A stretch of 64,000 bases of DNA from the NCBI GenBank assembly GCA_050700115.1, contig JBOHGG010000017.1:1-64000 (forward strand), read 5' to 3'. Source of the DNA: GCA-003244245 sp050700115 (lineage in GTDB: Bacteria; Actinomycetota; Actinomycetes; Mycobacteriales; Pseudonocardiaceae). The translations under genes and the position numbers were made by a program. This document shows, piece after piece, positions 50,201-60,900 of the stretch (position 1 is the stretch's first letter; every line of letters begins with the position of its first letter). The notes under the pieces are model-generated. The model did not search any database, was not told where the DNA came from, and saw only the letters and a list, made by a program, of their open reading frames with translations.

Positions 50201-51928
50201 CCCGGGCGCCACGTCCGGCAGGGATCGGGCGATCTCGCTGTTCGTGACCAGCAGTGCCGGTCCGGCGTCGCTGAGCGTGGTGGTGATGCGCTCGGCCGGG
50301 TAGTCGGGGTCGACGGGCAGGTAGGCGGCTCCCGCTTTCATGACGGCGAGGAGCGCGACGACGAACTCGACACCGCGGGGTAGGGCCAGGGCGACGATGT
50401 GCTCGGGACCTACCCCTCGGGCGATGAGCGCATGCGCCAGCCGGTTGGCGTGGACGTTCAGCTCCGCGTAGGTGAGCACGTCGCCCTGACAGACCACTGC
50501 GGTCGCATCGGGTGTTTGAGCGACCTGAACCTCGAACAACTGTGGCAGCGTTGTCTCGGGATACGCCCGAACCGCGCCGTTCCACTCCACCAGGAGCTGA
50601 TGGCGCTCCTCTGCGGTGAGGATGTCGATGCACCCGATGGGCTGATCGGGGTCGGCGACCACCGTCTCAAGGATTCGTACAAATCGCCCCACCAGCAGCT
50701 CCGCTGCGGCCCGATCGAACAGATCCGGCTGATAGATGAGCTCGAAACCCAGACTCGGCCCTGGAAAAGCCACGAAGTCGAGCGGATAGTGGGTGACGGT
50801 GTAAATGTCTTCGCCGGTGACCCGCACTCCGGAGGCGGACTCGACCATTTGCCCGGCGCTGGAGGGGAAGTTCTCGCACACCACCAGAGTGTCGAATAGC
50901 TGCTCCACCCCCACCAACCGTTGGATGTCGGCTAATCCGAGATGGTGGTAAGCCAACAGCTCGACATTCGCAGTCTGCAACCTAGCCAGAGCCTGCGCCA
51001 TCGAGTCTGACGGTCGCGGTCGGACCCGCACGGGCAAGGTATTGATGAACAACCCGACCATGTTCTCCATCCCGGGCACTTCGTCAGGCCGCCCCGAGAC
51101 CGTGACACCGAAGACCACATCCTCGCGATCGATCAGACGACCCAACAGGATGCCCCAGGCCATCTGGATTAGCGTGTTGAGCGTTACGTCGAGCCGCCGG
51201 ATCTGCGTCATCAATGCCGCGGTGAACTCCTCGGTCAGCTCGGTCACCACCTTGCCGGGAATCAGTGGCCGCCGGTTCCGATCAGCGCCGGCCACCAAAG
51301 AGGGCTCGTCCAGCTCAGCCAGCGCCTTACGCCAGGCGGCCTCTGCGGCGGTCCGGTCCTGCGCCGCCAGCCATGCCAGATAGTCACGGTAGGGCGTGAC
51401 ACGAGGCAACAGCGTCGAGTCTCCACCCTGGGCGTACAGGGCGAACAACTCCTGCTTGATCAGCGGGAGCGACCAACCGTCCATCAAAATGTGGTGAAAG
51501 GTGATGGCGAGGTGGTAGCGCTGCAAACCCAAATGAACCAAGACCCATCGCATGAGCGGTGGGCGGGTCACGTCGAACCGTCGTTCTCGCTCCTCGGCCA
51601 GGCTGCGGGCCAGCTCGTCGGACCGCACCGCAGAGCTCGACCCGGACAGATCGATCTCCCTCCACGGCAACTCGACCCGATGCGGAATCATTGCCACGGA
51701 ACGACCGGATTTGAGGTGCCGGAACCCGGCCCGCAGATTCGAGTGGCGATCCAGGAGCGCCTGTCCCGCCACGCGCATCTTCGCCGGATCCAGCGACCCC
51801 TCCAGGCCGATACCCACCTGCACCGTGTAGATGTCAGGGCCTTCGTCGTCCAACAGGGCGTGGAACAACAATCCCTGCTGTAACGGTGACAGCGGCAGCA
51901 ACTCCTCGATACCGGAAGGCTTGTTCAT
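47291..51928 (-). CDS. NRPS, single module C-A-PCP-E (final visible module)
   Basis: A 1545-residue NRPS. The condensation domain (nt ~51900-50630) has a canonical 'FHHILMDGWS'. The adenylation domain (~50560-49010) has 'YVIYTSGSTGQPKGV' and 'YNFYGPTECTVD'. The carrier 'FFALGGDSIVAMQL' lies near 48910. The epimerization domain (~48760-47330) has 'HHLVVDGVSWRVLI' and 'LSRTVGWFTNVFPVRL'. The code read by eye is D-A-Q-E-G-G-F-V-D-(K), which I cannot assign. There is no thioesterase, so release is either by another enzyme or through the E domain. ATG 51928 overlaps the stop of the larger NRPS (ATGA), and a docking-type N-terminus follows the partner's docking tail. Confidence 0.93.
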   Translation of the reverse strand: MNKPSGIEELLPLSPLQQGLLFHALLDDEGPDIYTVQVGIGLEGSLDPAKMRVAGQALLDRHSNLRAGFRHLKSGRSVAMIPHRVELPWREIDLSGSSSAVRSDELARSLAEERERRFDVTRPPLMRWVLVHLGLQRYHLAITFHHILMDGWSLPLIKQELFALYAQGGDSTLLPRVTPYRDYLAWLAAQDRTAAEAAWRKALAELDEPSLVAGADRNRRPLIPGKVVTELTEEFTAALMTQIRRLDVTLNTLIQMAWGILLGRLIDREDVVFGVTVSGRPDEVPGMENMVGLFINTLPVRVRPRPSDSMAQALARLQTANVELLAYHHLGLADIQRLVGVEQLFDTLVVCENFPSSAGQMVESASGVRVTGEDIYTVTHYPLDFVAFPGPSLGFELIYQPDLFDRAAAELLVGRFVRILETVVADPDQPIGCIDILTAEERHQLLVEWNGAVRAYPETTLPQLFEVQVAQTPDATAVVCQGDVLTYAELNVHANRLAHALIARGVGPEHIVALALPRGVEFVVALLAVMKAGAAYLPVDPDYPAERITTTLSDAGPALLVTNSEIARSLPDVAPGIVLDRPDVITTLDQCSDTDPTDSDRRQSLSPRNPAYVIYTSGSTGQPKGVVIPHRNVVNLLHSHQRALFAPAVDALGGRPLRVAHNWSFSFDASWQPLLAILQGHEIVVTTDETRRDPQLLAAAIIKEEIDFIEVTPSYLTELVAAGLFDDGGCPLTVLGVGGEAVPESLWTDLQKLEGIDSYNFYGPTECTVDTVVAQVRDSARPMIGRPVDNTRVYVLDSRLRPVPPAATGEFYIGGAQLARGYLAKPGLSAERFVADPFGLPGSRMYRTGDLVRWRTGGVLEFVGRADDQVKIRGFRVEPGEIEAVLTRHDAVAQSLVLVRKDRPQVERLVAYVVPAEAAVPDAAELRHHTAAALPDYMVPSAFVILDRLPVLPNGKVDRKALPSPELTAAVSGRAPATPRERLLCEAFAAVLGVPAVGAEDDFFALGGDSIVAMQLVNRARGAGLVVTPRQVFQHKTVEALATVAEVQTTGSRKTDDGVGLIPLTPIMHWLREVGDPIKGFNQAEVLQVPAGLSWDRLVAIMRAVVDHHDMLRARLVRRADGTIDDGGIGDWVLDVCSPGSVQADAWIGRVDVAGLGGEAVSQQITEHARSALGRLDPDAGVMLQVVWFDAGADTPGRLLLMVHHLVVDGVSWRVLIPDLAAAYAQLATGGSVELAPVGTSFRRWSQLLTELAAAPGRDAELSLWTKTLSGGVSLPVERALDPERDTMGRLQTLTLVLPVQRTTPLLASVPAAFDSTVNDALLTALALAVVDLARRYNGSGADGDTGVVVALEGHGREEELVGGVDLSRTVGWFTNVFPVRLDPGEIDLDEALAGGPAARQAITRVRDHLRALPENGMGYGLLRYLNPRTRTVLGELVVPQIEFNYMGRYDSSEATDWAQAPEVEAVDASADPDMPTAFCMVLDAHIEDHPHGSELTSYWSWPAGVLREETVQDLARTWFRALDALGMCATSLSADRCRANTGEV

Positions 51929-54900
51929 TCCGTCGTCCACTCCGCCTCGAGCTCATCGAGTTCTTCCTGGCTGATCGAGACCAGCGGCATGTCCGAGGGC
52001 GTATGGCCGCCGGCGTGTGGTGTGGTGGCATGGCTGACCAACGCGTCCAAGGCCTGGAACCAGCCGTGCGCCAACTCCCGAACCGCCTCCTCGGTCAGGA
52101 TTCCTCCCGGCCAAGTCCAGCTGGCGTGCAACTGTGGCCCGCTCGGCCGGTCCTCAGTCCAGGCGTTGATGTGCAGAGGGTGGCTCATGGGCAGGCCCGG
52201 GACTGCGCCGCCGCCCAGCCCGATATCGGGCACCACGGCCCAGTCCACAGCGTCGGGAACGTTGAACCGGCCCAAGTAGTTGAACATGATCTGCGGAGCC
52301 GGTAGCCCAACGAAGGCTGCTGCGGTCCCAGGATTCGAATAACGCAGCAGCCCAAAACCCAGGCCGTGGTCGGGCGCGATGCGCAACTGCTCCTTGACCT
52401 GCTTGAGAGCTCGGCCCGCCGCCGGGCCACCGGTCAAGGCCTCGTCGAGGTCGATCCCGCTCACGTCCAGGCGCACCGGGAAGATGCTCGTGAACCACCC
52501 TACTGTGCGAGACAGATCCACCCCGCCGACGACCTGCTCCTGACGGCCGTGTCCCTCCAGGTCGACCAGCACAGAGCGCTGATCATCCTGGTCTCTTCGC
52601 CGACGCCACTGCGCAACCGCCAACCCCAGGCCGGTCAACAGCACATCGTCCACCCCGGCGTGGAACAGCGCGGGCACGCTGGTCAACAGCGGCTCCGTCG
52701 CTGCCGGCAAGACCAATGTCACCTCGCGATACGTGCCCCAGGTGTCGCGCTCCCAGTCCAGCGGCCGGTCGCCCAGCAGCGGGTCCCCGCCGTTCAACAC
52801 CCCCGTCCAGATCGGCAACTCGCCCACCCGCGCGGGCTCGACGGCCTTGGCGGTCCACAACTGCGCCCACCGCCGGAACGACGTCCGGCACGGCTCCAAC
52901 GCCGGCGCCTGGCCCGCCGCTAGCTGCGCCCAGCCCACCGCGAGATCCTCGATGAGAAGCCTCCACGAGACTCCGTCGACCACCAGGTGATGGATCACCA
53001 CCAGCAACCGCCCGGGACGCTGCGACCCACGGTCCAACCACACCACCTGGGTGGTCACACCGGTTCGCAGCGCCAACCTTCCTACCGCTGCTGCCTCCTC
53101 GGTCTCGACCAGCCTTTGCAGCTCCACGTCGTCCGAGCCGGCGGCATCCACCCGCCTTATGCACGCGGAGGCCGCCACCGATCCAACAGGCTCCACCACC
53201 AGCACGCCGTCACCGCCATGGGCGTCTGAGAGCTCCAATCGAGCGCGCAGCAGGTCGTGATGGTCCAATACGGCCTGGACCAGTCGGGTGAGACGCGGTG
53301 AGTCCAGCTGGGCCGGTGCCTGGACCACGACTGACATGGCGTAGCCGTCGACAGGTCCACCACGCTCCAGCAGCCACCGCATGACGGGGGTCAGAGGCAC
53401 CACGCCCACTCCCGCATCCGGCGCTTCGGGCGCCGCGCCGGCCATGCCGCTCACATTCCTGGCGACAGCCGCCAACCCTGCCGCCGTCTTGCGTTCGAAC
53501 ACGTCTCGGGGGGTGATCACCACGCCGGCCTTGCGAGCCCGGCTGGTCAGCTGGATCGAAATGATGCTGTCGCCGCCGAGGGTGAAGAAGCTGTCGTCGA
53601 CGCCTACCCGGTCTAGTCCGAGGACTTCGGCGAACAGCTCGCAGAGGGTCTGTTCCTGTGGTGTTTGCGGGGGGCGGCTGGGTGTGGTCTGGGTGAGATC
53701 AGGCTCCGGCAGGGCCTTGACATCAAGTTTGCCGTTGACGGTCAAGGGCAGGTGGTCCACCACCATCAGCGCGGTGGGGACCATGTAATCGGGTAGCCGC
53801 TGCTGCAGGTGCTCGCGCACGTGCGGAACAAGCGCGCCGGTCTGCCGCGCCGTGACCGGATCGTTCGCGTAGTCCACTTTTTCGAGGCCGGCGGCTGCGG
53901 GTTGGTACCCGCCGTCGAGCGCATCGGCCTGCCCAGTGAGGAACACTGCGTCATAACTGCCATCGGCGACCGGGGACCAGGTCGTGACGACCCGGTACCC
54001 GAGCCGCTCACCCACCTCGTGGAGGGCTTCCGGCTCGACACCACCGCCGGCATCGAGGACGCGAAGGACGTCGGTGATCGGCTTACCCTGCTCCAGCACG
54101 CACGCCGCCGCCGCTTCGGAAGCCACCCGCGCGTTGGGAATCGGGCCGACCCGCAGCGCAGCTGGCCGCTGCTGGTCCAGGACATCGGCCAGCGCCTCCA
54201 CGTCGGTAATCTGCTCCCCCCAGCTCAGCTGGACGACCTCGGCCAGCGACACCACCTCAGCCGGGCTCTTGCGCAAGACGACGTCATAGCGGTAGCGAGT
54301 GAGCTCGTTATGCGCCCACCCCCGCTTGATGCGAATGTCCACCCCCGCAATCTCCGGCACCTGCTCGTGCAGCCGCGCGAAGTAGTCGGGTGCGACCAGC
54401 AGCTCACGCTCCAACCTGATACTGCGCTCCACGGCCTGGCGCACCTGCTCCGCGCTGGCCCCGTCAGCGCGGGCCAGCTGGAGCGCAGTGTGAAAACAGC
54501 GCAGCAGACGCCGATCCCGGACGTCCCCGACGAACACCGCACCACCAGGAGCCGTCAACGCCATGGCCTTCGCCAGCACATCGGTCAGATAATCGATACT
54601 GGGGAAATACTGGATGACAGAATTGATGATGACGGTATCGAAGAAACCCACCGCCAGCCCCTCGACCACATCAGCAGGCTGACAAGCCAGCCGCACCCGC
54701 TCAGCCAACTCAGGATCACGACCCAGATCAGCCCCCAGCCTCTCGATCACAGGAGAAGAGAAATCAGTGCCCCAGTACACCTCACTGACCGGTGCCACTT
54801 CCGCCAGCAACAACCCGGTCCCGACCCCGATCTCCAGCACACGACGCGGCCCCAGCTCACAAATCCCCGCCACAGTCCGCTCCCGCCACTCACGCATCTG

Positions 54901-57900
54901 CCCCAACGGGATCGGCTCACCATCATAACTCGAATCCCACCCGGAAAAGTCCTCAGCCACCAACGCCGTGTCAGCCTGGGCGTATCCGGTGTCGTAGATC
55001 TGCCGCCACTCTCCGATCTGCTCCCGCTCCACCTGGTCGCGGTCCGCTGCCTCCAATGATGTGGGGACCACGTAGCCGATCAGCCGCTTGACACCAGACA
55101 CCGGCGTATCGGCGGCAATCACTGCCGCTTGTGCCACATCGCAGTAATCGGCCAGAACCGCCTCGATTTCACCCAACTCCACCCGGAACCCGCGGATCTT
55201 GATCTGATCATCAGCCCGGCCGAGGAAATCCATCAGGCCATCAGAACGCTGACGAACCACATCACCCGTCCGATACATACGTCCACCCGGCACACCAAAC
55301 GGATCAGCCACAAACCGCTCCGCGGTCAAAGCAAAGCGATCGTGATAGCCACGAGCCAACCCTATGCCGGCGAGGTACAGCTCCCCGGTCTCCCCCACCG
55401 TCACCGGGCGCAAGCACATGTCAAGCACATAGGCACGGGTGTTCCAGATGGGGCGCCCCACGGTTGGTGTAGGGCTGTCGAGAGTGCTCCCGCCGAGGGT
55501 GTTGATGGTGTACTCGGTCGGCCCATACAGGTTGTAGCCGAGCACCCCGTCGGTGTCACGCAACTGCTCCCACACCGCATCGGACACGGCTTCGCCCCCC
55601 AGCAGGACTAGCGCAGGCCGGTGGCCTCCGCCGTGCTCGTCGAGCAGTCCGTGTTCGAACAACACCTGCGCATAAGTAGGGGTGACATTGACGACGTCGA
55701 TGCGGTGACGGTCGCAATAGGACACGAGCGCATGAGCGTCGCGGCGCAGGTCCTCATCGAGCACGTGGACCTCGTGGCCCTCAACCAGCCACAGCAACTC
55801 CTCCCAGGACATATCAAACGAAAACGACACCGTGTGCGCGATTCGCAGCCGCCGGCCTTCCGCCGCGGTGATCACCGGCGCGAAGATCTTCTCGCGATGA
55901 TTGGCCAGCATATTCGTCAGACCTCGATACGGCGTCACAACCCCCTTCGGCACACCCGTCGAGCCCGACGTGTAAATCAGGTACGCTGGATGCTCCAAAC
56001 GTCCCGCCACTCCGGAGACGAAGTCCGGGCGCTCCCCGTCAACCAGCTCATCGCCCGACAGCACCTCCAGTTCGGTCACGACATCCGTTTCGTCGAGCAA
56101 TACCACCGGCGCATCGACCGACCCCAGGGCCCCAGCCGCCGTACGCGAGGACAGCACGCACACCGGCCTGGCATCACCAACCATCAGGGCCAGCCGCTCC
56201 GCGGGGTAATCCAGATCCAACGGCAGATATGCGGCACCCGTCCGCAGTACCGCAAACAGTGCCGCAACCATGTCCACCGACCGGGGTAGCGCCAACCCCA
56301 CAACCCGCTCAGGCCCCGCACCCCGAGCCAGCAACAACCGCGCGAACCGATTGATACGCTCATTTAATTGACCGAACGACACCTGTTCCGCGCCGCACAC
56401 CAACGCGACTACATCCGGCAACCCAACGGCGCGCTCCTCCAACGCCTCCGCCACCGACTCGTCCCCCACCGCCCGAGCCGATGACTCCCACTCCGACTCC
56501 AACGCCCTGCGCTCGTCATCACCAAGAATGTCGAGACGTCCGACCAGCAGGTCGGGGTTGCTGATCAGGCGCTCAGTTACCCTGGCAAGCCGGTTCAGCA
56601 GGATCAGTGCCGAATCGCTGTCGGCGATCGCCACGTCGTGCTCGAGCGTGAGCAGGATCTGCGGGCCGGGCGTCGCGATAACCACGAGCGGATAGTGCGT
56701 CGCGTCGACGTGTCTCCACGACACAACGCCGACCTCACGCAATGTGGTCTCGTCGATGTGCTTGAAGTTCTGCAGCACGAAAAGCGTGTCGAACAGCGTG
56801 GCCTGCCCAGCCAGATGCTGAATCTCGCCCAATCCGAGATGCTCGTGCTCCAGCATCGCGACACGTTCCTGCTGCAGACGGCGCAGAAATGCGCCGACTT
56901 TCTCCGCGGGATCGATCCGCACGCGGGTCGGAACCGTGTTGAGGAACACCCCGATCACGTGCTCGACGTCGGCCACCTCCGGCGGGCGCCCCGACACCGT
57001 CGTACCGAAGATCGCATCCTGCTTACCCACGAGACCACCGAGTACCACGGCCCAGGCCGCGTTCAGCACCGTGTTCAGGGTCACACCGCAGGTGCGAGCG
57101 CCCGTCCGCAGCGCATCGCTGACCGCCGGGGACAGCGCCAGCTCGGTCCGCTGCGGGATCGTCGTGCTCGCTCCTGACATCCCCGTACGTACCAGCGTCG
57201 GCTCGGCCACGTCGGCGAGCACGGCGGCCCATGCCTTGCCGGCGGCGTCGCCGTCCCGCTGCGCGAGCCAGCGCAGATGCTCGGGGTAGGAGCCGGGGGT
57301 GGGCAACTCACGCTGGTCTCCGTCGCGCAGGTAGAGCGTGAACAACTGCTCGAAGAATGTGCTGTGGGACCAGCCGTCCCAGGCGAGCAGATGGAACGTG
57401 GCGACCAGCCGGTCGGTCCCGCCCGGAAGTCGCAGCAGCGAGATGCGGAACAGTGGCGGGTGCGCGAGGTCGAACCGCCGCACGCGGTCTTGGTATGCGA
57501 TCTCGGCGGCGGCCGTCTCCAGTGCTTCGGCTGCGTACAGGGCGAGGTCGTGCTCTTGCACGACGTCAGCGAAGGCGCGGCGGACAACCTGTCGTGGACC
57601 GGTGCTCTCGCCCTCGATGAACGCGCAACGCAGCGTCGGATGACGCTGCTGCATGATCTGCGCGGCCCGGCGCAGCCGTGTGACGTCGACGCGCTCACGC
57701 AACTCGAACGTGGTCTGGCCGACATAGACATCCACCGCACCGCTCTCGGGTGCGTCGTAGACAGCCTGGAAGAATAGGCCCTGCTGGAGGGGCGCGAGCG
57801 GCCACACATCCTCGACGTCGCCGAACCGGGCGTAGATCGCGTCGAGTTCCGACTGCTCCATCTGCACCAGCTCGAATGGGGCCACCGGAGTGACGACAGG

Positions 57901-60900
57901 CGGCGGGGTGCCGGCGCCGAGCCGCTCTGCAGAGATGAGGGCGAGTGCTTCGGGCGTGCGGTGCTCGAAGACGTTGCGTGGTGTCAGCGCGAGGCCCCGC
58001 TTACGGGCGTGGGTGACCAGGGTGATGGAAATGATGCTGTCGCCGCCTAGGGCGAAGAAGTTGTCGTCGACGCCTACCCGGTCCAGGCCCAGCACCTGGG
58101 CGAAAAGCTCGCACAGGATCTGCTCTTGCGGTGTTTGGGGCGCGCGACTGGGTGTGGTCTGGGTGAGATCAGGCACCGGCAAGGCTTTGACATCAAGTTT
58201 GCCGTTGACGGTCAAGGGCAAGTGGTCAACAACTACCAGCGCGGCGGGGACCATGTAATCGGGTAGCCGCTGCTGGAGGTGCTCTCGCAATTGCGGAACA
58301 AGCGCGTCGGTCTGACGAGCCGTGACCGGATCGTTTGCATAGTCCACCCTTTCGAGGCCAGCGGCTGCGGGTTGGTACCCGCCGTCGAGCGCGTCTGCCT
58401 GCCCGGTGATGAACACTGCGTCATAACTGCCATCGGCGACGTGAGACCACGTCGTGATGACTCTGTACCCGAGCCGCTCACCCAGCTCGTGGAGGGCCTC
58501 GGGCTCGACACCACCATCGGCGCCGAGGACGCGAAGGACGTCGGTGATCGGCTTGCCCTCCTCCACTGCGCGCGCCGCCGCCGCTTCGGAAGCCACTCGC
58601 GCGTTGGGGATCCGACCGACCCGCAGCGGAGATGGCCGCCGCTGGTCGAGGAAATTGGCCAGCACATCGACGTCGACAATCTGGTCACCCCAGATCAGCT
58701 GGGCGACGTCGGCCAGTGACACCACCTCAACTGGGCTCTTGCGGAGGACTACGTCGTAGCGGTAGCGGGTGAGCTCGTTGTGAGCCCAACCCCGTTTGAT
58801 GCGAATGTCTACTCCTGCAATATCAGGCACATGCTCGCGCAGTCGCGCGAAGTAGTCGGGTGTGACCAGCAGCTCACGCTCCAATCTGATGCTGCGCTCA
58901 ATGGCCTGTCGCACCTGCTCAGCGCTGGCGCCGTGGGTGCGGGCCAGTCCGACCGCGGTGTGAAAGCAGCGCAGCAGACGCCGGTCGCGGACGTCCCCGA
59001 CAAACACCGCACCACCAGCAGCCGTCAGCGCGATGGCCTTGGCCAGCACGTCGGTCAGGTAAGCGATGCTGGGGAAATACTGGATGACGGAGTTGATGAT
59101 GACGGTGTCGAAGAAGCCAGCAGGCAGCCCATCGATCACGTCGGCGGGCTGGCAGGCCAGCGTCACCCGCTCGGCCAGCTCGGGATCACGGCCCAGGTCG
59201 GCCCGCAGGCTCTGGATCACGGGAGGAGAGAAATCGGTGGCCCAGTACACCTCGCTGGCTGGTGCTACTTCTGCGAGCAGCAGCCCGGTTCCGACTCCGA
59301 TCTCAAGCACACGGCGCGGCGCCAGCTCACGGATACCTGCCACGGTCATCTCCCGCCACTCGTGCATCTGGGGCAACGGGATCGGTTGGCCGTCATAGCT
59401 TGAGTCCCAGCCGGAAAAGTCCTCAGTCACCAATGCGGTGTCGGCTTGGGTGTATCCAGTGTCGTAGACCTGTCGCCACTCTCCGATCTGCTCTTGCTCC
59501 ACCCGGCCGCGGTCTAGAACCTCCCATGGCGTGGGGACCACATAGCCGACCAGACGCTTGACGCCAGACGCAGCCGCGTCGGCGGCGATCACTGCCGCTT
59601 GTGCCACCTGGGAGTGCACGGCCAAGACAGCCTCGACTTCACCCAACTCGACGCGGAACCCGCGGATCTTGACCTGGTCGTCGGCTCGACCGAGGAAATC
59701 CATGACGCCGTCAGGGCGCTGGCGGACCAGATCACCCGTCCGGTACATCCGCCCGCCCGGCACCACCGCGTAAGGATCGGCAACAAAACGCTCGGCGGTC
59801 AGCGCGCAGCGGTTGTGATAACCACGAGCCAACCCAATGCCGGCAAGGTACAACTCACCGGTCACTCCCACCGCCACCGGCCGCATGCACATATCAAGCA
59901 CATAGGCACGGGTGTTGAACACGGCCTTGCCCACGGTCGGGGTGTGGCTGCCGGCGACGCTGCTGCCGAGCGCGTTGATCGAGCACTCCGTCGGGCCGTA
60001 GAGGTTGTAGGCGCGGACGCCCGCCGTATCTCGGCTATCGCGCAGCTGCGCCCACACCGACTCAGACACCGCCTCACCGCCCAGCACCACCAGCGCGGGA
60101 GGGTGCGCGCCCTGCAACAGCCCCTCGTCGATCAGCGCCCGTGCATAGGTCGGAGTGACGTTGATCACGTCGATGCGCTGCTCCTGGCAGTAGGCCACCA
60201 GCCGGTGCGGGTCGCGGCGCAGGTCCTCATCGCACAGATGCAGCTCGTGGCCGGCGACCAGGCCCAGCAGCTCGTCCCACGACATATCGAAGGAGAACGA
60301 CGAGGTGTGCGCGACCCGCAGGCGCCGGCTACCCGCCTCGACCGCGACCGGAGCGAAGATCACCTCGCTATGGTGGGCCAGCATGTTCGTCAACCCACGA
60401 TGCGGCGTGACCACGCCCTTCGGGTGCCCCGTCGACCCCGACGTGTAGATCACATACGCGGGATACTCCAGGCGGCCCGGCACGGCCGGGTGAAACTCCG
60501 GACGTTCCTCGTCGGCCAGCGGGCCGTCCGGCAACGCCGCGAGCTGCTCCTCGACGTCCTCGTCGTCGAGCACCACCAGCGGGGCATCAACCGGCCCGGC
60601 ATCGACTAACCCCAGGGCCCCGACCGCAGCACGCGAGGACAGCACGCACACCGGCCCCGCGTCTGCCAGCATCATCGCCAGGCGCTCCGCCGGATGGTCC
60701 AGGTCCAGCGGGACGTATGCCGCGCCGGTCTTGAGCACCGCGAACACCGCGGCGACCAGGTCCAGCGAGCGGGTCAACGCCAGCGCCACCACCCGCTCGG
60801 GTCCCGCACCGCGCGCGAGCAGCAGCCGTGCGAGGCGATTGGCCCGTGCCTCTAACGCGCCGAACGACCAGCGCTGCTGCCCGCACACCAGCGCCACCGC